Below, in pieces: positions 63,835 through 64,000 of a DNA stretch of 64,000 nt. The notes below the pieces were generated by a model. That model was not told the origin of the DNA. It made no database searches and saw nothing but the letters and a program-made list of their open reading frames with translations. The DNA lies in NCBI RefSeq assembly GCF_000015565.1, contig NC_008786.1:3708501-3772500 (forward strand), in the 5' to 3' direction. Positions within the stretch are counted from its first letter, which is position 1. Each line of letters starts with the position of its first letter. Source of the stretch: Verminephrobacter eiseniae EF01-2. Its GTDB lineage: Bacteria > Pseudomonadota > Gammaproteobacteria > Burkholderiales > Burkholderiaceae_C. The position numbers and the translations under genes are program-made.

Positions 63835-64000
63835 ATGTTTGAATTCCTCGCCGAATGGATCGGCATCGGCCTGGTGTTTTGTGCGGATGTGTTTCTGCTG
63901 CGCAAAATCCGTGCGGCCAGGGGGCGGCCCGCGCATGCGGTGAGTGAAGACGCGCTGGACATGGCCGTGCTCACCTGGTGGGTGATGCCACTGGTGGCAG
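63835..64000 (+). CDS. Small membrane protein, 3' end outside window
   Basis: The frame from ATG 63835 reads MFEFLAEWIGIGLVFCADVFLLRKIRAARGRPAHAVSEDALDMAVLTWWVMPLVA and is still open at base 64000. Two hydrophobic segments are visible. I do not recognise the family; small genes often sit between pccB and the biotin carboxylase gene in this group. Spacing to pccB is 35 bases. Confidence 0.6.
   Translation, partial: MFEFLAEWIGIGLVFCADVFLLRKIRAARGRPAHAVSEDALDMAVLTWWVMPLVA

Overview
The window looks like chromosome of a GC-rich betaproteobacterium of the Burkholderiales, most likely family Comamonadaceae. The evidence is the housekeeping block folC - SPOR protein - cvpA - purF - gltX beside tRNA-Glu, tRNA-Ala and tRNA-Asp, the propionyl/methylmalonyl-CoA block with a divergent GntR gene, and many ABC uptake operons. 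The load of decayed insertion sequences would suit a Verminephrobacter-like genome, but that genus is a guess.

Region 1 (1-9555) is a tightly overlapping operon: a dipeptide-type ABC transporter, a fold-III PLP D-amino-acid deaminase-like enzyme, an RpiR/MurR regulator and an N-acyl-D-amino-acid deacylase. Together they would import, deacylate and deaminate D-amino-acid derivatives. Between the binding protein and the first permease lies an internally deleted lactonase gene. Region 2 (9549-13906) is a convergent polar amino-acid ABC operon with a divergent LacI regulator and a palindromic operator between them.

Region 3 (13.9-24.2 kb) is a graveyard of plasmid and transposon DNA. It holds an IS630 remnant, a zeta-toxin/IS481 chimera, a frameshifted RelE/HigB-type toxin with an intact antitoxin, a 2-kb Tn3-family remnant with perfect 38-bp ends enclosing an intact DinJ/YafQ pair, a KorA/TrfB-like pseudogene, a HigB/HigA-like pair, a ParD/ParE pair with small satellite genes, a serine resolvase, a ParA gene with an amber codon and a frameshift, and a truncated tyrosine recombinase.

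Region 4 (24.2-29.6 kb) begins with an intact IS630-family element. Next comes a translationally coupled cassette (SDR fragment, APH-like kinase, MFS transporter, Pol-beta-type nucleotidyltransferase, HAD phosphatase) whose function I cannot assign. It ends at a 138-bp copy of the right end of the same IS. Region 5 (29.7-33.0 kb) has a LysE exporter, a decayed FAD dehydrogenase, a frameshifted Rieske oxygenase and a decayed P4-type integrase beside the tRNA cluster. Region 6 (33.2-40.4 kb) is housekeeping.

Region 7 (40.4-51 kb) holds a second fold-III PLP enzyme with its own amino-acid ABC transporter, an orphan MalT-like LuxR regulator among IS and acyl-CoA-synthetase debris, a VOC protein and a 3-hydroxyacid dehydrogenase with a (Gly-Lys)6 tail. 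Region 8 (51.0-57.8 kb) is a zinc block: Zur, ZnuCBA, and a convergent ABC/DUF2796/DUF3299 operon resembling Vibrio zrg. Each half has a GATA-type palindrome upstream. Region 9 (57.8-64 kb) is the methylmalonyl-CoA mutase, MeaB and propionyl-CoA carboxylase beta block. Three copies of a 164-bp MITE-like element are scattered through regions 7-9.
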